From the NCBI RefSeq assembly GCF_004791165.1, contig NZ_SRUZ01000003.1, positions 372,001-436,000 of the forward strand: a DNA stretch of 64,000 nt. Direction: 5' to 3'. This document shows positions 8,409 to 17,661 of this stretch, in pieces. Source of the DNA: Mesorhizobium sp. M8A.F.Ca.ET.218.01.1.1. GTDB taxonomy: Bacteria > Pseudomonadota > Alphaproteobacteria > Rhizobiales > Rhizobiaceae. Each line of letters begins with the position of its first letter. Positions within the stretch are counted from its first letter, which is position 1. The notes beneath the pieces are model-generated. The model was not told where the DNA came from and made no database searches. It was given only the letters and a program-made list of their open reading frames with translations. A program made the position numbers and the translations under genes.

Positions 8409-8456
8409 CTCCCTGAACAGACGCCTCTTCGAACAGGCGCCTCTTCGAACAGGCGC
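8409..8456. repeat. Three tandem 16-bp units in the sigma gene leader
   Basis: Two identical 16-bp units (8425-8440 and 8441-8456, plus strand CTCTTCGAACAGGCGC) are followed by a third at 8409-8424 that matches at 12 of 16 positions. The degenerate copy contains the complement of the sigma gene's ribosome binding site (AGGGAG on the minus strand). The array lies between the ECF promoter and the start codon, so it is transcribed. Confidence 0.8.
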
Positions 8457-8467
8457 TTGACTGCACG

Positions 8468-8496
8468 TTGGATGCGCCTGCCGGCAAAAGGTTCCC
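8468..8496 (-). promoter_or_regulatory. ECF-type promoter of the sigma factor gene
   Basis: On the minus strand GGGAAC (8496-8491) is followed after 15 bp by GCATCCAA (8475-8468), about 70 bp before the sigma start codon. Blocks and spacing match the promoter at 7665-7693, which argues that the sigma factor reads its own promoter. Confidence 0.7.
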
Positions 8497-8523
8497 AGAT
8501 CGGTGGGATCCACGTCCGCTATT

Positions 8524-9603
8524 CTAGGCCGCTGCCAGACCCTTGTCTGCCGTCTGCACGCGGGCGGCCGCCGCCAGCAGGTCGGTCTGCGTGATCAGGC
8601 CGAGAATGCGCCGCTCGCCGTCGACGATGACCACGGCATGGCTGCGGCCGTCGGTCAGCACGGGAAGCAGGCTCATCGCCGGCGTCTCGGGCGAGGCGGT
8701 GCCGGCCTTTGCCATCACGTCCTTCACCGTTTCTACGGCTTTCGTCAGCTCGCGCAGGCCGACGGCGCCAACCAGCCGGGCATCCGCATCGACCACCGGC
8801 AACGTACGGATATTATGATCGAGCAGTTGCTGGCGTGCTTCGTCGGTGGTGGCTTGTTCGGGCACCGAAATCACGTCGCGCGACATGATGTCCTCGCACA
8901 GCAGCGTCCGGTGCGACCGCACCATGGCCTGCAATTCGACCTGTCGCAGCAGTCGTTCGAGGTCGTCGCGGTCGATATCGAAGGTCTCGTCGAGCGCCGT
9001 CAGCGCCGCGTCGATGTCCTCGGGCTGGAAACCGGCGCGCTGCTGAGCCGGCGGATCGGCGGTACCGTGGCTGTTTGCGGGCGGTGCGGCGACATGCGGG
9101 TAGTTGCGCCGCGCCAGCTTGTGGAAAAGGAAGCCCAGCGCCACCAGGATGGTCGAATTCAAGGCCACCGGCACGAACGGGAACAGGAAGCCCGCGCTGA
9201 TGACGGCCGGCCCGCCGAGCACCGCCGTCAGCGCGGCGGCACCACCTGGCGGATGCAGGCAGCGCGTGAACGACATCGCGGCGATCGCCAAGGCCACCGC
9301 GAGACCCGAGGCCATCACCGGATCATGGATGAAATGCGCCACGGTCACGCCGACCAGCGCCGATATGGAATTGCCGCCGATGATCGACCAGGGCTGCGCC
9401 AGCGGGCTCGCCGGCACGGCGAACAGAAGCACGGCGGAGGCGCCCATCGGCGCCACCAGCAGGGCCACATGCGGGCCGCCGCCCATCGCCAGCCCGCTGA
9501 TCACGCCGGTCAGGGCAATGCCGATCGTGGCGCCGATACACGCCAGGACGCGTTCACGCAGCGTCGCGCCGGCGAGGATGGGAACAAAAAGACGAAAGGC
9601 CAT
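8524..9603 (-). CDS. HPP-family membrane protein with C-terminal CBS pair
   Basis: A 359-residue protein in two parts. Residues about 1-180 hold several membrane helices of the HPP family, including the name-giving HPPGGAAAL motif (H117). Residues about 245-355 hold two CBS domains (EDIMSRDVISV, then VKDVMAKAG and ending GLITQTDLLAAAA), which usually bind adenine nucleotides and gate a partner domain. HPP proteins have been linked to nitrite transport in plastids and cyanobacteria, but the substrate here is unknown. The ATG at 9603 begins MAFRLFVPIL, just before the first helix. Confidence 0.83.
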   Translation of the reverse strand: MAFRLFVPILAGATLRERVLACIGATIGIALTGVISGLAMGGGPHVALLVAPMGASAVLLFAVPASPLAQPWSIIGGNSISALVGVTVAHFIHDPVMASGLAVALAIAAMSFTRCLHPPGGAAALTAVLGGPAVISAGFLFPFVPVALNSTILVALGFLFHKLARRNYPHVAAPPANSHGTADPPAQQRAGFQPEDIDAALTALDETFDIDRDDLERLLRQVELQAMVRSHRTLLCEDIMSRDVISVPEQATTDEARQQLLDHNIRTLPVVDADARLVGAVGLRELTKAVETVKDVMAKAGTASPETPAMSLLPVLTDGRSHAVVIVDGERRILGLITQTDLLAAAARVQTADKGLAAA

Positions 9604-9821
9604 GGCAAGCTTTATGACGAAATGGATTTGGCGCGGACGCCCTGTCCAACGCAATGGAGCCGAACTCGCGGATTTGAAAGTCAAACAAATCCGCAAAGTC
9701 GCGGCGTGGGAGAATAATATTGCGCGAGACCGCTCGCCGGGATGCTGCGAGCGGCTCGCGCTTTGCCATCAGCGTCAGTGTGTTGTGGCCGTCTGCCAAC
9801 TCTTCCGGGCGGCCAGACAGA

Positions 9822-11003
9822 TCAGGCGGCGGCCGCTGCAAGCCCGCGCATGATGTCGGCTTTCAGGTCGTCGACATCCTCGAGGCCGATCTGCAAGCGG
9901 ATCAACGGACCTTCATAAGGGCCTTTCGCAACGACGCGGTCGACAAGCCAGACCGGCACCGCCAGGCTCTCATAGCCGCCCCAGGAATAGCCGAGGCCGA
10001 AGATGCGCAATGCGTCGAGGAAAGCGTGCTGCTCCCGCTGGCCACCGCCGGCCAGCACGATCGAAAAGATGCCGCTCGAACCGCAAAAGTCCCGCTTCCA
10101 CAGATCGTGGTCCGGATGGCTGGGAAGGGCAGGGTGGAGCACCCGCGCCACGCCCGGCTGGCTTTCGAGCCATGAGGCGATGGCAAGCGCGCTGCGCTGA
10201 TGATGGTCGAGCCGCACGCCCATCGTGCGCAGGCCGCGCAGCACCTGATAGACATCGTCGGGTCCCGAACAGCAGCCAAGCGTGCAAAAACTCTCGTAGA
10301 GCTGCTTCCAGCAGGCCTCATTGGCCGAGACCGTGCCGAGGAGCACGTCCGAATGGCCGGCCGGATATTTCGTCGCCGCGTGGATCGAGATGTCGACGCC
10401 GTGGTCGAGCGGCCGGAAATAGAGTGGTGTCGCCCAGGTGTTGTCCATCATCACGATGGCGCCGGCCGCATGCGCCGCCTTGGCGATCGCCGGGATATCC
10501 TGCACCTCGAATGTGTTGGAGGCCGGCGATTCGGTGAACACCACTTTGGTGCTCGGCTTGATCAAGGCCGCGATGCCGGCGCCGATACGGGGCGCATAAT
10601 ACTCGACCTCGACGCCCAATCGCTTCAGCATCGTATCGGCGAAGTTTCTCGTGGGGTGATAAACGGAATCGACGATCAGCAGATGGTCGCCCGCCGATAC
10701 GAAGGCGAGCAGCGGAATGGTCACCGCCGCCAGCCCCGATGGCACCACGATCGTGCCGGCGGACCCCTCCAGCGCATCGATCGCCTGTGCGAGGGCATCG
10801 GTCGTCGGTGTTCCGCGCGTGCCGTAGGTGTATTTCTGGTTGCGTGCGGCCATCGCGGCGGCATTGGGGAACAGCACGGTCGAGGCGTGCACCACCGGCG
10901 GATTGACGAAGCCGAAATAGTCGTGCGGGTTGTTGCCTGAATGGGCAAGCCGGGTGTTGATGCCCACCTTGCCGGAACCCTGCTCGCTGCCGTCTTTCGC
11001 CAT
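9822..11003 (-). CDS. metC: Cystathionine beta-lyase (PLP-dependent)
   Basis: A 393-residue cytosolic enzyme of the Cys/Met metabolism PLP family. It should cleave cystathionine to homocysteine, pyruvate and ammonia in methionine synthesis. The PLP lysine is K212 in SIHAATKYPAGHSD; MMDNTWATPLYF upstream carries the aspartate that pairs with the PLP ring nitrogen, and YTYGTRGTPTTDAL holds the phosphate-binding Tyr/Arg. The start MAKDGSEQG at 11003 fits family length; upstream in-frame sequence is not protein-like. Cystathionine gamma-synthase or gamma-lyase activity cannot be excluded from sequence alone. Confidence 0.86.
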   Translation of the reverse strand: MAKDGSEQGSGKVGINTRLAHSGNNPHDYFGFVNPPVVHASTVLFPNAAAMAARNQKYTYGTRGTPTTDALAQAIDALEGSAGTIVVPSGLAAVTIPLLAFVSAGDHLLIVDSVYHPTRNFADTMLKRLGVEVEYYAPRIGAGIAALIKPSTKVVFTESPASNTFEVQDIPAIAKAAHAAGAIVMMDNTWATPLYFRPLDHGVDISIHAATKYPAGHSDVLLGTVSANEACWKQLYESFCTLGCCSGPDDVYQVLRGLRTMGVRLDHHQRSALAIASWLESQPGVARVLHPALPSHPDHDLWKRDFCGSSGIFSIVLAGGGQREQHAFLDALRIFGLGYSWGGYESLAVPVWLVDRVVAKGPYEGPLIRLQIGLEDVDDLKADIMRGLAAAAA

Positions 11004-11348
11004 TCTTGGTCGCCCTGTCTGATAAGGCGCTAGCCATAGTGCGGCGTCGTGGACCGTGCAACAGCCCACTGTCCGCCAGGAATGGACTTCGAATATGCCA
11101 ATTCCCGGGTCCGGAAAACAGCTGGGGGTTGATCTGAATCGGACCGACCAGGGCGGCCGTACCTTGCCGGAAGCCCGGTCGCCGGCCGGTCGGCCTATTG
11201 TAGCCGGCTGTGAAAGATATATAATCAAGCCCTAATATTAATCGCCGGATTGCTTCGATCAGATGCTGCCGGATGGTTTTGCCGGCTACCTCTCCTGGTC
11301 CCCAATCCGGGTATCGCGCCCACCGAGCGCGGCAAAGGGAGGAATGCA
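11004..11348. other. 345-bp intergenic region between divergent metC and DUF1326 genes
   Basis: No coding potential was seen on either strand. An AT-rich stretch at about 11208-11245 (AAAGATATATAATCAAG, then CCTAATATTAATC) contrasts with the GC-rich surroundings and is the likeliest place for promoters. No recognised operator was found. Confidence 0.5.
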
Positions 11349-11984
11349 ATGCCTGACGTCAAATGGACGATGAAGGCGCGCGAATTCATCAACTGCAATT
11401 GCGCCTATGGCTGTCCGTGCCAGTTCAACGCCATGCCGACATACGGATTCTGCCAGGCGGTCGCCGGCATGGAGATCGAGACCGGCCATCACGGCGACAC
11501 CAAGCTGGACGGGTTGCGGTTCGTCGGCATTTTCAGTTGGCCCGGCGCGATCCACCAGGGCAGGGGCGAGGCCGCGGTGGTTATCGACGAGAGGGCCAGC
11601 GAAGCCCAGCGTGAAGCTCTGCTTCGCATATTGGGCGGCCAGGACACCGAGCCGGGCGCAACGATATTCCAGGTTTTTTCGACCACGCTGGAGAAATTCC
11701 ACGATCCGATCTTCGCCGCGATCGATTTCAAGGTTGACGTCGACGCGCGAACCGGCCGGCTGCATGTCAAGGGCGTCACTGACGGCCATGGCGAGCCGAT
11801 CAAGAACCCGGTCACCGGTGCCGAGCACAGGGCGCGCATCGACCTGCCGCACGGCTTCGAATACGCGATCGCCGAGATCGGTCGTGGCTGGACCAAGGCG
11901 ACCGGCCCGATCAAGTTCGAGGTGGCCGACACGCACAGCCATTTCGCCAATCTGCATCTCACGCAGAGCGGCGTCGTGCATTGA
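11349..11984 (+). CDS. DUF1326 protein
   Basis: A 211-residue soluble protein of the DUF1326 family. The N-terminus carries the family cysteine cluster CNCAYGCPCQF (about residues 16-26), a likely metal-binding motif. The remainder is beta-rich with conserved FVGIFSWPGAIHQG and HFANLHLTQ. GGGAGGAATGC precedes the ATG at 11349. It is followed nine bases later by a DUF2182 membrane protein; the two families commonly occur together in proteobacteria, and a role in metal (perhaps copper) handling is inferred from the cysteines and its Met-rich partner. Confidence 0.85.
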   Translation: MPDVKWTMKAREFINCNCAYGCPCQFNAMPTYGFCQAVAGMEIETGHHGDTKLDGLRFVGIFSWPGAIHQGRGEAAVVIDERASEAQREALLRILGGQDTEPGATIFQVFSTTLEKFHDPIFAAIDFKVDVDARTGRLHVKGVTDGHGEPIKNPVTGAEHRARIDLPHGFEYAIAEIGRGWTKATGPIKFEVADTHSHFANLHLTQSGVVH

Positions 11985-11993
11985 CCTGATCCA

Positions 11994-12854
11994 ATGGGCG
12001 ACACGGCTCTCGAGGCTGTGCTGCGGCGCGACCGCGCGGTCGTGATGACCGCGCTCGTCGTGATTGCCATTCTCGCCTGGACCTACGTCCTTTGGCTCGC
12101 CGCCGACATGGCCATGCCTGGTGTCCCCGTCGCGGACGGCGCGGCAGGCGGCATGGCCGGGATGGACATGTCGAACACGGATATTGGTGGCATGGATATG
12201 GGCGCCGCCGTGGCGCCGGGTTTCAGGACCTGGGCATCGGCCGATTTCGTCTTCATCTTCACCATGTGGGCCGTGATGATGGTCGGCATGATGACGCCTT
12301 CGATCGCGCCGATGTTGCTGCTCTATGCAGGCGTCGGCCGCAAGGCACGGGTCGATGGCCAGCCTATCGCGTCGACGGCATGGTTTTTTGCCGGCTATCT
12401 CATCGTCTGGATCGTCTTCAGCATCGCGGCCACCGGCGCGCAATGGGTGCTCGCCCATTTCGCCTTGCTTGATCCGGCAATGGCTACCAACAGTGCGACC
12501 CTCGGTGGCCTCGTCCTGATCGCCGCCGGCCTCTATCAATGGACGCCGGTCAAGGGCGTCTGCCTGCGCCAATGCCAGGCGCCGATCGCATTCCTGGCCA
12601 GCCATGGCGGCTTCCGCACCACCCCGCCCGGCGCGCTTCGGCTCGGCATCGGCCACGGCGCCTATTGTCTCGGCTGCTGCTGGGCGCTGATGGCCTTGCT
12701 GTTTGTCGGCGGTGTCATGAACGTCCTGTGGATCGCCGGCATCGCCATCCTTGTTCTCTTGGAGAAGATGGTCCCGGCCGGGCAATTGATCCCGCGCATC
12801 TCCGGCGCATTGATGGTTGCGATCGGCGTCTGGCTCGTCTTTCCCGCGCTTTGA
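11994..12854 (+). CDS. DUF2182 predicted metal-binding membrane protein
   Basis: A 286-residue inner-membrane protein with about seven hydrophobic segments. After the first helix (about 17-38) a methionine- and aspartate-rich loop reads MAGMDMSNTDIGGMDMG, the type of motif found in periplasmic copper-handling proteins. The next helix starts MWAVMMVGMMTPS, a DUF2182 signature, and GAYCLGCCWALM lies in a later helix. With the DUF1326 gene nine bases upstream it forms a two-gene operon. The function is not established; metal binding or transfer is the reasonable guess. Confidence 0.85.
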   Translation: MGDTALEAVLRRDRAVVMTALVVIAILAWTYVLWLAADMAMPGVPVADGAAGGMAGMDMSNTDIGGMDMGAAVAPGFRTWASADFVFIFTMWAVMMVGMMTPSIAPMLLLYAGVGRKARVDGQPIASTAWFFAGYLIVWIVFSIAATGAQWVLAHFALLDPAMATNSATLGGLVLIAAGLYQWTPVKGVCLRQCQAPIAFLASHGGFRTTPPGALRLGIGHGAYCLGCCWALMALLFVGGVMNVLWIAGIAILVLLEKMVPAGQLIPRISGALMVAIGVWLVFPAL

Positions 12855-13279
12855 CCTGCGTACCGGCTTTGTTCACGAGCAATATTGACCGGCAATCGCC
12901 GGCCGGGGGTATTCCGCGACGTCAATGCATTTCGTGCTGGAGGCAGTAACACTCAGGTATTGCCGGCAATGGATTTCACGGAACCGGCTCACATCCGCGG
13001 CAAATGAGCTTTGCCGATTCAATTCGCGCTTGTGACTAAATCGCGGGCGCGTTTGTCTGCAATTCAGGCATTTCGGACAATCGATTTTCAAACCCGTTGC
13101 AATTCGGTCATTTTCCTTGACCTCACGAGAATTATCGCCTTCGATGCTGTTCGTGAATGGGAGGCGGCGCGTCGATTTGCGACGCGGGGTTCCGGGAATG
13201 GGCCGGGATGGGAGCTGCGTTCACACGGGAGAAAAGATCAGGGTCACTGCCTGAAAAAACAGAAAAGGGTCTGTGGGTT
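12855..13279. other. 425-bp intergenic region upstream of aapJ
   Basis: No gene is visible. The region should contain the aap promoter and leader. It is less GC-rich than its flanks from about 13010 to 13145. I could not assign a specific regulator site (such as a sigma-54 or Lrp site) with confidence. Confidence 0.5.
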
Positions 13280-14308
13280 ATGAAACACATTGCTATCGGC
13301 ATTCTCGGCGTCGCCACGCTCGGACTGATGGCGTCGGCCGCGTCGGCCGGCACGCTCGACACCGTCAAGGCGAAGGGCTTCATCCAGTGCGGCGTCTCGA
13401 CCGGTCTGGCCGGCTTCTCGGCGCCGGACGACAAGGGCGACTGGCAAGGCATCGACGCCGATTTCTGCCGCGCGGTTGCCGCCGCCGTCTTCGGTGATGG
13501 CACCAAGGTCAAGTTCACGCCGCTCAGCGCCAAGGAGCGCTTCACCGCGCTGCAGTCCGGCGAGGTCGACATCCTGTCGCGCAACACCACCTGGACGATC
13601 AACCGCGACACCGCGCTTGGCCTGAATTTCATCGGCACGACCTACTATGACGGCCAGGGTTTCATGATCAACGCCAAGAAGCTGCCGGGCGTCAATTCGG
13701 CGCTGCAGCTTTCGGGCGCCGCCGTCTGCGTGCAGAGCGGCACGACCACCGAGCTCAACCTCGCCGACTACTTCAAGGCGAACAAGATGGAGTACAATCC
13801 GGTCGTCTTCGAGAAGCTGGAAGAGGTCAACGCCGCCTATGATGCCGGCCGCTGCGACGTCTACACCACCGACCAGTCGGGCCTTTACGGCATTCGCTTG
13901 ACGCTCGGCTCGCCGGCCGATCACGTCGTGCTGCCCGAGATCATCTCGAAGGAGCCGCTCGGACCTGCCGTTCGCCAGGGCGACGACCAGTGGTACCACA
14001 TCGTCAAGTGGACCTATTTCGCTCTGCTCGACGCCGAGGAGCTCGGCATCACCAAGGCCAATGTCGACGAGATGAAGAACTCCGCCAGCCCGGAGATCAA
14101 GCGCGTGCTCGGCCAGGAGGCCGACACCAAGATCGGCACCGATCTCGGCGTCTCCAACGACTGGGTCGTCAACATCGTCAAGGCCACCGGCAATTACGGC
14201 GAAATGTTCGACCGCAATGTCGGTTCGGGCAGCCCGCTGAAGATCGCCCGTGGCATCAACGCGCTGTGGACCAAGGGCGGCCTGCAATACGCTCCGCCGA
14301 TCCGCTGA
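13280..14308 (+). CDS. aapJ: General L-amino acid ABC transporter, periplasmic binding protein
   Basis: A 342-residue periplasmic protein with signal peptide MKHIAIGILGVATLGLMASA and cleavage after ASAAS-AG. It belongs to the polar amino acid binding family (SBP_bac_3); the body opens LDTVKAKGFIQCGVS and includes the ligand-site segment DILSRNTTWTINRD, as in AapJ. Aap is the broad-range amino-acid uptake system of rhizobia. It is first of aapJQMP. A strong hairpin (14321-14346) separates it from aapQ, a usual arrangement that leaves binding protein in excess. The ATG at 13280 follows a weak ribosome site and begins the signal peptide. Confidence 0.94.
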   Translation: MKHIAIGILGVATLGLMASAASAGTLDTVKAKGFIQCGVSTGLAGFSAPDDKGDWQGIDADFCRAVAAAVFGDGTKVKFTPLSAKERFTALQSGEVDILSRNTTWTINRDTALGLNFIGTTYYDGQGFMINAKKLPGVNSALQLSGAAVCVQSGTTTELNLADYFKANKMEYNPVVFEKLEEVNAAYDAGRCDVYTTDQSGLYGIRLTLGSPADHVVLPEIISKEPLGPAVRQGDDQWYHIVKWTYFALLDAEELGITKANVDEMKNSASPEIKRVLGQEADTKIGTDLGVSNDWVVNIVKATGNYGEMFDRNVGSGSPLKIARGINALWTKGGLQYAPPIR

Positions 14309-14320
14309 TCGAAATGTGAT

Positions 14321-14346
14321 CCGGAAGGCAGGCACCTGCCTTCCGG
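14321..14346 (+). terminator. Intercistronic stem-loop between aapJ and aapQ
   Basis: A perfect 11-bp stem (CCGGAAGGCAG and CTGCCTTCCGG) with a GCAC loop, followed by TTTCTCTTT. It is either a leaky terminator or a 3'-end stabiliser of the aapJ message, as is common after ABC binding-protein genes. Confidence 0.75.
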
Positions 14347-14370
14347 TTTCTCTTTCACAGGGGACGTGAC

Positions 14371-15558
14371 ATGGCATCGCAGGAAATCCTACGCGAGGAG
14401 CCGAGCCGCGGCTCCTTCGTCAATGATCCGAGAATACGCAGCCTCTTCTTCCAGACGCTGGTCGTCGTCTTGTTGTTCGGCTCCATCTGGTGGATCGTGC
14501 AGAACGTCATCGACAATCTGCAGCGCCTGCACATCGCCTCGGGCTTCGGCTTCCTCAAGGGGCGCGCCGGCTTCGACATATCTGACACGCCGATCGCCTA
14601 TACGTCGGACTCGACCTATGGCCGCGCCATCGTCGTCGGCCTGATCAACACCATCATCGTTGCTGCCGCCGGCATCATCACCGCCACCATTATCGGCTTC
14701 ATCATCGGCATCGGTCGCCTGTCGCAGAACTGGCTGATCCAGAAGATCTGCACGGTCTATGTCGAGATTTTCCGCAACATCCCGCCGCTGCTGGTCATCT
14801 TCTTCTGGTATTCCGGCGTGCTCGCCGTGCTGCCGGCGCCGCGCGACTCCTATCATCTGCCCTTCGGCTCCTTCCTCAACCAGCGCGGCTTCTATTTTCC
14901 GCGCCCGGTCTGGGGCGACGGCTCCTGGCTGATCCTGGTCGCCCTTGTCGTGGGCATCGCGATGTCGTGGTTCGTCGCCCGCAGGGCGCGTCAGCGGCAG
15001 ATGGCGACAGGCCAGCAATTTCCCGTGTTCTGGACTTCCGCCGCGCTGATCGTCGGCCTGCCGCTGCTCGCTTACGTGCTGAGCGGCTTTCCGCTGACCT
15101 TTGATCTTCCAAAACAGTCGACCTTCAACCTGACCGGCGGCTTCCAGGTCAAACCGGAATTCCTGTCGCTCTATCTGGCGCTATCCTGCTACACGGCGGC
15201 CTTCATCGCCGAAATCGTGCGCGCCGGCATCAGGGGCGTCAGCAAGGGCCAGACCGAGGCGGCGGCAGCGCTTGGTCTGCGATCCGGGTCGATCCTGCGG
15301 CTGGTCGTGGTGCCGCAGGCCATGCGCATCGTCATTCCGCCGCTGACCAGCCAGTATCTCAACCTGACCAAGAACTCCTCGCTGGCGATCGCCATCGGTT
15401 ATCCCGACCTGACGGCGACAGCCGGCACGGTTCTGAACCAGACCGGACAAGCGGTCGAAGGCGTGCTGATCATGATGATCGCCTATCTCATACTCAGCCT
15501 GGTGACCTCGGCCGTGATGAACGTGGTCAACTCCAGAATGGCGCTGGTGGAGAGGTAG
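14371..15558 (+). CDS. aapQ: General L-amino acid ABC transporter permease
   Basis: A 395-residue inner-membrane permease of the His/Glu/Gln family. A long N-terminal extension carries one helix (about 28-48) and a periplasmic segment before the core. The core helices follow, and the cytoplasmic coupling motif that docks the ATPase is [22 protein letters not shown]. It pairs with AapM, as in rhizobial aap operons. Its stop is four bases before the aapM start, so the two are co-translated. Confidence 0.93.
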   Translation: MASQEILREEPSRGSFVNDPRIRSLFFQTLVVVLLFGSIWWIVQNVIDNLQRLHIASGFGFLKGRAGFDISDTPIAYTSDSTYGRAIVVGLINTIIVAAAGIITATIIGFIIGIGRLSQNWLIQKICTVYVEIFRNIPPLLVIFFWYSGVLAVLPAPRDSYHLPFGSFLNQRGFYFPRPVWGDGSWLILVALVVGIAMSWFVARRARQRQMATGQQFPVFWTSAALIVGLPLLAYVLSGFPLTFDLPKQSTFNLTGGFQVKPEFLSLYLALSCYTAAFIAEIVRAGIRGVSKGQTEAAAALGLRSGSILRLVVVPQAMRIVIPPLTSQYLNLTKNSSLAIAIGYPDLTATAGTVLNQTGQAVEGVLIMMIAYLILSLVTSAVMNVVNSRMALVER

Positions 15559-15562
15559 AGCC

Positions 15563-16720
15563 ATGCAGGAACACGACATGTCCTGGGTGCGGACCGAAAT
15601 GGCGCTGGCGCAGCCCGCGCCGGCGAGCGTCAGCGGTCCCGTCGCCTGGGTGCGCAGGAACCTGATCGGTTCGGTCGGCGACACCATCCTCACCATCCTC
15701 GGCATCGTCATCGTCGCCTGGGTACTGCCGCAGGTCATCAACTGGGCGTTCATCAACGCACAGTGGACCGGGCCGGACCGCACGGTCTGCGCGACCGTCG
15801 CGCAAGGCGGTATTCAGCCCGACGGCTGGAGCGGCGCCTGCTGGGCTTTCGTCAACGCCAAGTTCGGCCAGTTCATGTTCGGCACCTATCCGGTCGAGGA
15901 GCGCTGGCGGCCGATCCTGGTCGCCATCCTGTTCGTGGCACTGCTGGTGCCGATGCTGATGCCACGTGTGCCGCGCAAGGGGTTGAACGCGATCCTGCTG
16001 TTCCTGGTGCTGCCGATCGTTTCCTTCTTCCTTCTGGTCGGCGGCATATTCGGCCTGCCGCATGTCGAAACCTCACGCTGGGGCGGGCTGCTGATCACGC
16101 TGAGCCTGTCCTTCGTCGGCATCGCCGTGTCGCTGCCGCTGGGCACCGTGCTGGCGCTCGGCCGGCGCTCGAAGATGCCGATCGTCAAGATGCTGTGCGT
16201 CATCTTCATCGAAGCCGTGCGCGGCATACCGCTGATCACGGTGCTGTTCTTCGTCAGCGTCATGCTGCCGCTGTTCCTGCCGGCCGGCGTCACCTTCGAC
16301 AAATATCTGAGGGCGCTGATCGGTGTGTCGCTGTTTGCCGCCGCCTACATGGCCGAAGTCGTGCGCGGCGGCCTGCAGGCGATCCCCAAGGGCCAGTATG
16401 AAGGCGCCGATTCGCTCGGCCTCGGCTACTGGCAGAAGATGGGTTTGATCGTGTTGCCGCAAGCGCTGAAGCTGGTCATTCCCGGCATCGTCAACACCTT
16501 CATCGGCATGTTCAAGGACACCAGCCTGGTCCTCATCATCTCGATGTTCGACCTGCTCGGCATCGTCAAGCAGAACTTCTCCGATGCCAACTGGGCAACG
16601 GCGCAGACCGCGAAATCCGGTCTTGTGTTCGCGGCCTTCGTCTTCTGGCTGTTCTGCTTCGGCATGTCGCGCTATTCAATGTACACGGAACGCCGACTCG
16701 ACACCGGCTACAAACGCTAA
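15563..16720 (+). CDS. aapM: General L-amino acid ABC transporter permease
   Basis: A 385-residue inner-membrane permease, partner of AapQ. It has an N-terminal helix (about 37-57), a periplasmic region with several Cys ([16 protein letters not shown]), and the core with the coupling loop [22 protein letters not shown]. The start at 15563 is supported by GGAGAGG seven bases upstream; MSWVRTEMA at 15578 is a possible alternative. Confidence 0.93.
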   Translation: MQEHDMSWVRTEMALAQPAPASVSGPVAWVRRNLIGSVGDTILTILGIVIVAWVLPQVINWAFINAQWTGPDRTVCATVAQGGIQPDGWSGACWAFVNAKFGQFMFGTYPVEERWRPILVAILFVALLVPMLMPRVPRKGLNAILLFLVLPIVSFFLLVGGIFGLPHVETSRWGGLLITLSLSFVGIAVSLPLGTVLALGRRSKMPIVKMLCVIFIEAVRGIPLITVLFFVSVMLPLFLPAGVTFDKYLRALIGVSLFAAAYMAEVVRGGLQAIPKGQYEGADSLGLGYWQKMGLIVLPQALKLVIPGIVNTFIGMFKDTSLVLIISMFDLLGIVKQNFSDANWATAQTAKSGLVFAAFVFWLFCFGMSRYSMYTERRLDTGYKR

Positions 16721-16744
16721 ACAAAAGAACAAGGGGACCCAGCC

Positions 16745-17548
16745 ATGGCCACCGAAAACGCCGTCAGCGCGGAAGAGATCAAGGTCAACGCCGCCAAGAT
16801 GCAGATTTCCACCACCGATGTCGCCATCGACATCGTCGCCATGCACAAATGGTACGGCGAGTTCCATGTGCTGAAGGACATCAACCTGAAAGTGATGCGC
16901 GGCGAGCGCATCGTCATCTGCGGCCCGTCCGGCTCGGGCAAATCGACCATGATCCGCTGCATCAACCGGCTGGAGGAGCACCAGAAGGGCAAGATCATCG
17001 TCGACGGCAAGGAACTCACCAACGATCTCAAGAAGATCGACGAGGTGCGCCGCGAGGTCGGCATGGTGTTCCAGCACTTCAACCTGTTCCCGCATCTGAC
17101 CATCCTGGAGAACTGCACACTGGCGCCGATCTGGGTGCGCAAGACGCCGAAGAAGCAGGCCGAGGAAATCGCCATGCATTTCCTCAAGCGTGTCAAGATT
17201 CCCGAGCAGGCCAACAAATATCCGGGCCAGCTTTCCGGCGGCCAGCAGCAGCGCGTGGCGATCGCACGCTCGCTGTGCATGAACCCGCGCATCATGCTGT
17301 TCGACGAGCCGACCTCGGCGCTCGACCCTGAAATGATCAAGGAAGTGCTGGAGACCATGGTGGGGCTGGCCGAAGAGGGCATGACCATGCTGTGCGTCAC
17401 CCACGAGATGGGTTTTGCGCGGAAAGTCGCCAACCGGGTGATCTTCATGGACCAGGGCCAGATCGTCGAGCAGAACACGCCGGCCGAGTTCTTCGACCAT
17501 CCGCGCCACGAACGCACGAAACTGTTCCTGTCGCAGATTCTGCACTGA
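16745..17548 (+). CDS. aapP: General L-amino acid ABC transporter ATP-binding protein
   Basis: A 267-residue cytoplasmic ATPase that powers AapQM. Motifs in order: Walker [10 protein letters not shown] (60-68), Q-loop VFQHFN (about 108-113), ABC signature LSGGQQQR (163-170), Walker B IMLFDEP (183-189), and H-loop CVTHEM. A roughly 30-residue N-terminal extension precedes the usual start of polar amino acid ATPases. AAGGGG lies before the ATG. It is last in the operon, with a strong terminator 21 bp after its stop. Confidence 0.94.
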   Translation: MATENAVSAEEIKVNAAKMQISTTDVAIDIVAMHKWYGEFHVLKDINLKVMRGERIVICGPSGSGKSTMIRCINRLEEHQKGKIIVDGKELTNDLKKIDEVRREVGMVFQHFNLFPHLTILENCTLAPIWVRKTPKKQAEEIAMHFLKRVKIPEQANKYPGQLSGGQQQRVAIARSLCMNPRIMLFDEPTSALDPEMIKEVLETMVGLAEEGMTMLCVTHEMGFARKVANRVIFMDQGQIVEQNTPAEFFDHPRHERTKLFLSQILH

Positions 17549-17569
17549 GCGCTTCACTGGAATCAGGGA

Positions 17570-17598
17570 AGCCCGGCCGTGCCATGGCCGGGCTTTTT
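17570..17598 (+). terminator. Rho-independent terminator of the aap operon
   Basis: A perfect 9-bp stem (AGCCCGGCC and GGCCGGGCT) around a 7-nt loop, followed by TTTT, 21 bases after the aapP stop. Confidence 0.9.
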
Positions 17599-17661
17599 GC
17601 GTCTGGCCGATCGGATAATGATCTTCTCCATTGAGCCGCGACGAATCGCGAAGCCGCACCG

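Noticed and set aside
8409..8456. Three 16-bp units as a possible CRISPR array
   Set aside because: The units are directly adjacent with no spacers and no cas genes are present.
8503..9717. A plus-strand frame opposite the HPP/CBS gene
   Set aside because: Composition is typical of an antisense frame, with runs of His, Arg and Gln; the minus-strand gene has clear family motifs.
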